Shown here piece by piece: positions 60,980-64,000 of a stretch of DNA of 64,000 nt. The notes beneath the pieces are model-generated. The model made no database searches and was not told the origin of the DNA. It worked only from the letters and a program-made list of their open reading frames with translations. The position numbers were made by a program, and so were the translations under genes. Source of the DNA: Acidiferrum sp963771295 (GTDB taxonomy: Bacteria > Acidobacteriota > Terriglobia > Acidiferrales > UBA7541). Positions within the stretch are counted from its first letter, which is position 1. Each line of letters starts with the position of its first letter. Where the stretch lies: NCBI GenBank assembly GCA_963771295.1, contig CAVYTB010000014.1, forward strand, positions 372,001-436,000, in the 5' to 3' direction.

Positions 60980-62218
60980 TCAATCGCCCGCCCGGTGAGA
61001 GGCTGGCTTGCTGCGCAGAACACCCCGCAGCCGCAGCGCCTCATCCAGAATGCGTTGCGCCACTTCCGCCTTGTTCATGCGTGGCAGCGCCAGATCGCGG
61101 CCGTCGCGCGAGAACAACGTGACGATGTTGGTATCCACATCGAAACCTGCGCCCTCCGCGGTGACGTCGTTGGCCACAATCAGGTCCGCGTTTTTCGACG
61201 CCAGCTTCTGTCGCGCGTTCTCCGCCACATTTTCGGTTTCGGCGGCGAACCCGATGACCAGCCGGTCGCCCTTGTCACGTGCCATGGTCGCCAGGATGTC
61301 AGGATTCGGCTCCAACCGAATCGTCAGCGCTTCCTTGCCGCGTTTCAATTTGCTCAAAGAAGGATCAGCTACCCGGTAATCCGCCACCGCGGCCGCAAAA
61401 ATCGCGATGGTGCTTGCCAAAAAATGTTTCTGCACGGCGCGCAGCATCTCTTCCGTGGAACGCACGCCAGCTCGCTCAACGCCTTCGGGACACTCCAGCG
61501 CTGTCGGTCCGCTCACCAACACGACCTTCGCTCCACGCCGCGCCGCCGCTTCCGCAATCGCGTAACCCATTTTTCCCGACGAACGATTGGTAAGAAACCG
61601 AACCGGGTCAATGTCCTCGCAGGTCGGTCCCGCGGTAACCAGCAAGGTCTCACCCGCCAAATCATGCTTGGCCTGCAGAACTTCCTGCACCGCCTTCAAA
61701 ATCTCTTCCTGGCCCGCCAATCGTCCGGGACCCGTCATGCCGCACGCCAGATAACCTTCGCCCGGCTCCACGATGCGAACTCCGCGAGCCCGCAGCGTTG
61801 CCAGATTTTCCTGCGTCGCCGCGTGCTGCCACATGTTCACGTTCATCGCCGGCGCCACGACCACCGGCGCCGTCGACGCCAGATACAATGTCGACAGGAA
61901 ATCGTCCGCAATCCCACGCGCGAACTTTGCCAACGTATCCGCGGTCGCCGGCGCCACCAACAACAGATCGGTGCGCTGCGCCACCGCGATATGTTCAATC
62001 GCACTTTCCAGGTTGGCGTCACCGCCGGCCGAGCCCGTAAACAGATCGATGATCACTTTCTGACCGCTGAGAGTCGCGAAGGTGAGAGGCGTGATGAACT
62101 CGCGCGCGGCGCGCGTCATGACTACTTGAACGGAGTGACCCTCTTGCTGCAGGCGGCGTACCAGTTCCGCGGACTTGTAGGCCGCAACTCCGCCGGTAAC
62201 GCCGAGGGTGATGCGCAT
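60980..62218 (-). CDS. coaBC: Bifunctional phosphopantothenoylcysteine decarboxylase/phosphopantothenate-cysteine ligase
   Basis: The 412-residue protein catalyses two steps of coenzyme A synthesis. The CoaC half has MRITLGVTGGVAAYKSAELV, ASTAPVVVAPAMNVNMWQHA and ACGMTGPGRLA. The CoaB half has LLVTAGPTCEDIDPVRFLTN, RSSGKMGYAIAEAAARRGAK, then VIGFAAETENVAENARQKLA, KNADLIVANDVT. The order and length are normal. It lies 18 bases downstream of the rpoZ gene. Confidence 0.95.
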   Translation of the reverse strand: MRITLGVTGGVAAYKSAELVRRLQQEGHSVQVVMTRAAREFITPLTFATLSGQKVIIDLFTGSAGGDANLESAIEHIAVAQRTDLLLVAPATADTLAKFARGIADDFLSTLYLASTAPVVVAPAMNVNMWQHAATQENLATLRARGVRIVEPGEGYLACGMTGPGRLAGQEEILKAVQEVLQAKHDLAGETLLVTAGPTCEDIDPVRFLTNRSSGKMGYAIAEAAARRGAKVVLVSGPTALECPEGVERAGVRSTEEMLRAVQKHFLASTIAIFAAAVADYRVADPSLSKLKRGKEALTIRLEPNPDILATMARDKGDRLVIGFAAETENVAENARQKLASKNADLIVANDVTAEGAGFDVDTNIVTLFSRDGRDLALPRMNKAEVAQRILDEALRLRGVLRSKPASHRAGD

Positions 62219-62236
62219 GGATGCCTCGCAGGCGCG

Positions 62237-62458
62237 CTACTTGCGGCGCTTGCTGTCCTTTTCTTCTTCCGAACCCGCTTCGGTGAAGTCGTACTCGATC
62301 AGGCCGTGGTTGACCTCATCGCAGGCGATTCGTGTCGCCTTCTGCGTACGCAAGTTTTCAACTAACGGTGGCGCCCCGGCCATAATCTGCCGGGCGCGAC
62401 GTGCCGCCAGCACCACGTACGCAAACTGGCTCTGCGGAGCTTTGGTTTGCACGGTCAT
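62237..62458 (-). CDS. rpoZ: DNA-directed RNA polymerase subunit omega
   Basis: The 73-residue subunit stabilises the beta' subunit in RNA polymerase. It reads MTVQTKAPQSQFAYVVLAAR, RARQIMAGAPPLVENLRTQK, ATRIACDEVNHGLIEYDFTE. The FAYVVLAARRARQ stretch and the IACDEVN motif are the omega hallmarks. ATG 62458 is chosen because GGAGG lies upstream; a TTG 18 bases earlier is the alternative. It sits between gmk and coaBC, a common order. Confidence 0.9.
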   Translation of the reverse strand: MTVQTKAPQSQFAYVVLAARRARQIMAGAPPLVENLRTQKATRIACDEVNHGLIEYDFTEAGSEEEKDSKRRK

Positions 62459-62465
62459 CAGTGTC

Positions 62466-63098
62466 TTACCCTCCAAACGATGCTAGCAATTGGTTCACGC
62501 GACCGCGGCGCCGTTCGCTCGTGCAACGCAGTGCCACTACTATGGCCTGCGCTTCACGACCGGCACGTTCCACGTCGTCGTTCACCACAACAAAATCATA
62601 AAACTTTTCGCTGGCCACAATTTCATCGCGCGCCTTGGCCAACCGCCGCGCAATTTCTTCGTCGCTGTCCTGGCCGCGGCTGCGTAAACGCCGCTCCAGT
62701 TCTTCGCGCGAAGGCGGCAGGATGAAAATCGCCACCGACTCCGGCAATTTTCCTTTCACTTGCGCCGCGCCCTGCACATCGATCTCAAGGACCAGGTCAA
62801 GCCCGCGCGCCCGGGATTCGTCCAACCATTTCTTCGGCGTGCCGTACGAGTGCTTGCCGAAGACACGCGCATACTCCAGAAACTCGCCCCGGGATACCAT
62901 GGAGGCAAACTCCGCCTCGGTGACGAAATCATAACACTTTCCACTGGCTTCGGTCGTCCGGCGAGACCTAGTGGTATATGACACGGACGACATCGTCCCC
63001 GGCAGCTCCAGAATCTTCTGAACCAAGGTCGATTTCCCGGAACCCGAGGGTCCCGACACGATCAACACCAGCGGTGAAACCCCGTTTGGTTCGCTCAT
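62466..63098 (-). CDS. gmk: Guanylate kinase
   Basis: The 210-residue enzyme phosphorylates GMP to GDP with ATP. Its P-loop is VLIVSGPSGSGKSTLVQKIL; the GMP-binding motif is SVSYTTRSRRTTEASGKCYD, FVTEAEFASMVSRGEFLEYA; the ATP-lid is LRSRGQDSDEEIARRLAKAR. Length is normal. It overlaps yicC by four bases upstream and lies seven bases before rpoZ. Confidence 0.96.
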   Translation of the reverse strand: MSEPNGVSPLVLIVSGPSGSGKSTLVQKILELPGTMSSVSYTTRSRRTTEASGKCYDFVTEAEFASMVSRGEFLEYARVFGKHSYGTPKKWLDESRARGLDLVLEIDVQGAAQVKGKLPESVAIFILPPSREELERRLRSRGQDSDEEIARRLAKARDEIVASEKFYDFVVVNDDVERAGREAQAIVVALRCTSERRRGRVNQLLASFGG

Positions 63099-63985
63099 TC
63101 GATGTTCTGCACCTGTTCGCGTAGCTTTTCGATTTCGGCTTTGATTTCCAGAGACAGGCCGGTAATCGCCAACGCTTCACTCTCCACGCCTGGCGTCTTG
63201 GAGAGCATGGTATTGGCTTCGCGGTGCATTTCCTGGAGCAGAAAATCTAATTTTTTGCCGAGTTCGCCGGCATTGTCCACCAGCTTGGCGAACTGCTGCA
63301 GGTGGCTGCGCAGGCGATCTAGTTCCTCGCTGATATCGCTGCGTTCGGCCAGCAGCGCGGCTTCTTGCGTTACGCGAGCTGGGTCCACAATCGTGCCGCC
63401 CAACAATTCCTTCAATCGCGTTTCCAAACGCCGCACGAATGCTGGGCGTAGCGTCTCGACTAGTCCTCGCACTTCATCGGCCAGCGAGCCAATGCGAGCC
63501 AGCCGCGCGCGCAGCTCCTCCACCAGGTGCCGCCCTTCGGCAAGACGCATCTCGTCGAGCCTGCCAAGCGCTTCACGCAGCAGACGGTCCAGCACTTTGC
63601 CAAACTCTTCCTGCTCTTCCTCCGAATCCGGAAGCGCTGGCGCAAGACCAGCGATCACGCCCGGCAGCCGCAGCAGCGATACCAGGTCCAGCTCGGATTT
63701 CGCTCCGGTCTGTTGGCGAAGCTCATCCGCGGCTCGCAAGTAAGCCTGCAGCAATTCTTTGTTGACGTGAACCGGCGCAGCCTTCCCGGGTTCCACATTG
63801 ACGTGTACATCCACGTGGCCGCGATGTATTCGATCGCGCACCGTTTGCCGCAATCGCAGCTCATAAGGTTCCAACGATTCCGGTATGCGCAACTTCACGT
63901 CCAGAAAACGGTGATTCACGCTCTTCACACTCAACCGAATGGACCAGCCGCCATGCTCCGTGCGCACCGTGGCATACCCGGTCAT
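63095..63985 (-). CDS. yicC: YicC family protein (possible RNA-binding/nuclease-linked)
   Basis: The 296-residue product reads MTGYATVRTEHGGWSIRLSV, KSVNHRFLDVKLRIPESLEP, EGRHLVEELRARLARIGSLA, then the C-terminal QEMHREANTMLSKTPGVESE and KIEKLREQVQNIE. YicC proteins are conserved; recent work connects them to endoribonuclease activity. The family usually begins MIRSMTGY, and the bases just past 63985 read RSM-like, so the true start may be a few codons further, outside the window. It is coupled to gmk by a four-base overlap. Confidence 0.9.
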   Translation of the reverse strand: MTGYATVRTEHGGWSIRLSVKSVNHRFLDVKLRIPESLEPYELRLRQTVRDRIHRGHVDVHVNVEPGKAAPVHVNKELLQAYLRAADELRQQTGAKSELDLVSLLRLPGVIAGLAPALPDSEEEQEEFGKVLDRLLREALGRLDEMRLAEGRHLVEELRARLARIGSLADEVRGLVETLRPAFVRRLETRLKELLGGTIVDPARVTQEAALLAERSDISEELDRLRSHLQQFAKLVDNAGELGKKLDFLLQEMHREANTMLSKTPGVESEALAITGLSLEIKAEIEKLREQVQNIE

Positions 63986-64000
63986 GGAGCGGCACTCCGC

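Overview
The window looks like a chromosomal segment from the phylum Acidobacteriota (Terriglobia / Koribacter-like). This is an inference from gene content and protein style, not from a database search. In favour are a moderately high G+C content, TTG- or GTG-initiated housekeeping genes (an smc with an acidic head insertion, purC, rpoZ-gmk-yicC), many secreted family proteins of the kind common in soil acidobacteria (S9 peptidase, GH144-like glucanase, acetamidase, DUF1223, DUF4870) and a membrane-associated ubiquitin-like operon.

Layout. 1-4,570: a cut membrane protein, a DUF1223 protein, an ICMT-family methyltransferase, a broken carboxylesterase and a small Tat-exported Dabb protein. 4,700-17,200 is an accessory region. 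It holds a small lipoprotein, a complete IS3-family element (5,287-6,898) flanked by gene remnants, a groES-groEL pair with two hypothetical genes upstream, an XRE-type regulator behind palindromic operators, a tRNA-Asn 3' fragment, an open reading frame interrupted by a single amber codon, and a tyrosine recombinase carrying an extra N-terminal DNA-binding segment that abuts the 3' end of tRNA-Cys(GCA). 17,271-25,686 holds galT, a GH144-like glucanase, an acetamidase/formamidase, a frameshifted yraN, a class III aminotransferase and cysS.

25,777-32,196 is the most striking block. Eight tightly packed, often overlapping leftward genes encode a membrane-bound trypsin-like protease, a ubiquitin-like beta-grasp protein ending in Gly, an E1-like adenylating enzyme, a membrane-anchored JAMM isopeptidase, a multi-pass FHA protein, a RING-like zinc finger/TM2 protein, a GYF_2 multi-pass protein and an E2-like protein with HPN and catalytic Cys. 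The genes together look like a complete, membrane-tethered ubiquitin-like conjugation and deconjugation pathway.

32,308-64,000 is mostly ordinary metabolism and cell biology: DUF4870 protein, beta-carbonic anhydrase, secreted ADP-ribosylglycohydrolase-like protein, K+ channel, S9 peptidase, methyltransferase, smc, purC, a Fis-like protein, SDR, MarR-YceI, nitroreductase, a GT-C-like membrane protein, a DedA-rhodanese fusion, wrbA, dcd, an HU-like protein, an M50 protease, an amino-acid permease, priA, an EamA transporter, uracil-DNA glycosylase, coaBC, rpoZ, gmk and yicC. The DedA-rhodanese gene has an in-frame TGA exactly where a Cys is expected, followed by a hairpin at the right distance for a bacterial SECIS, so it is a selenoprotein candidate. 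Several other genes carry single indels or nonsense codons. These could be real decay or assembly errors.
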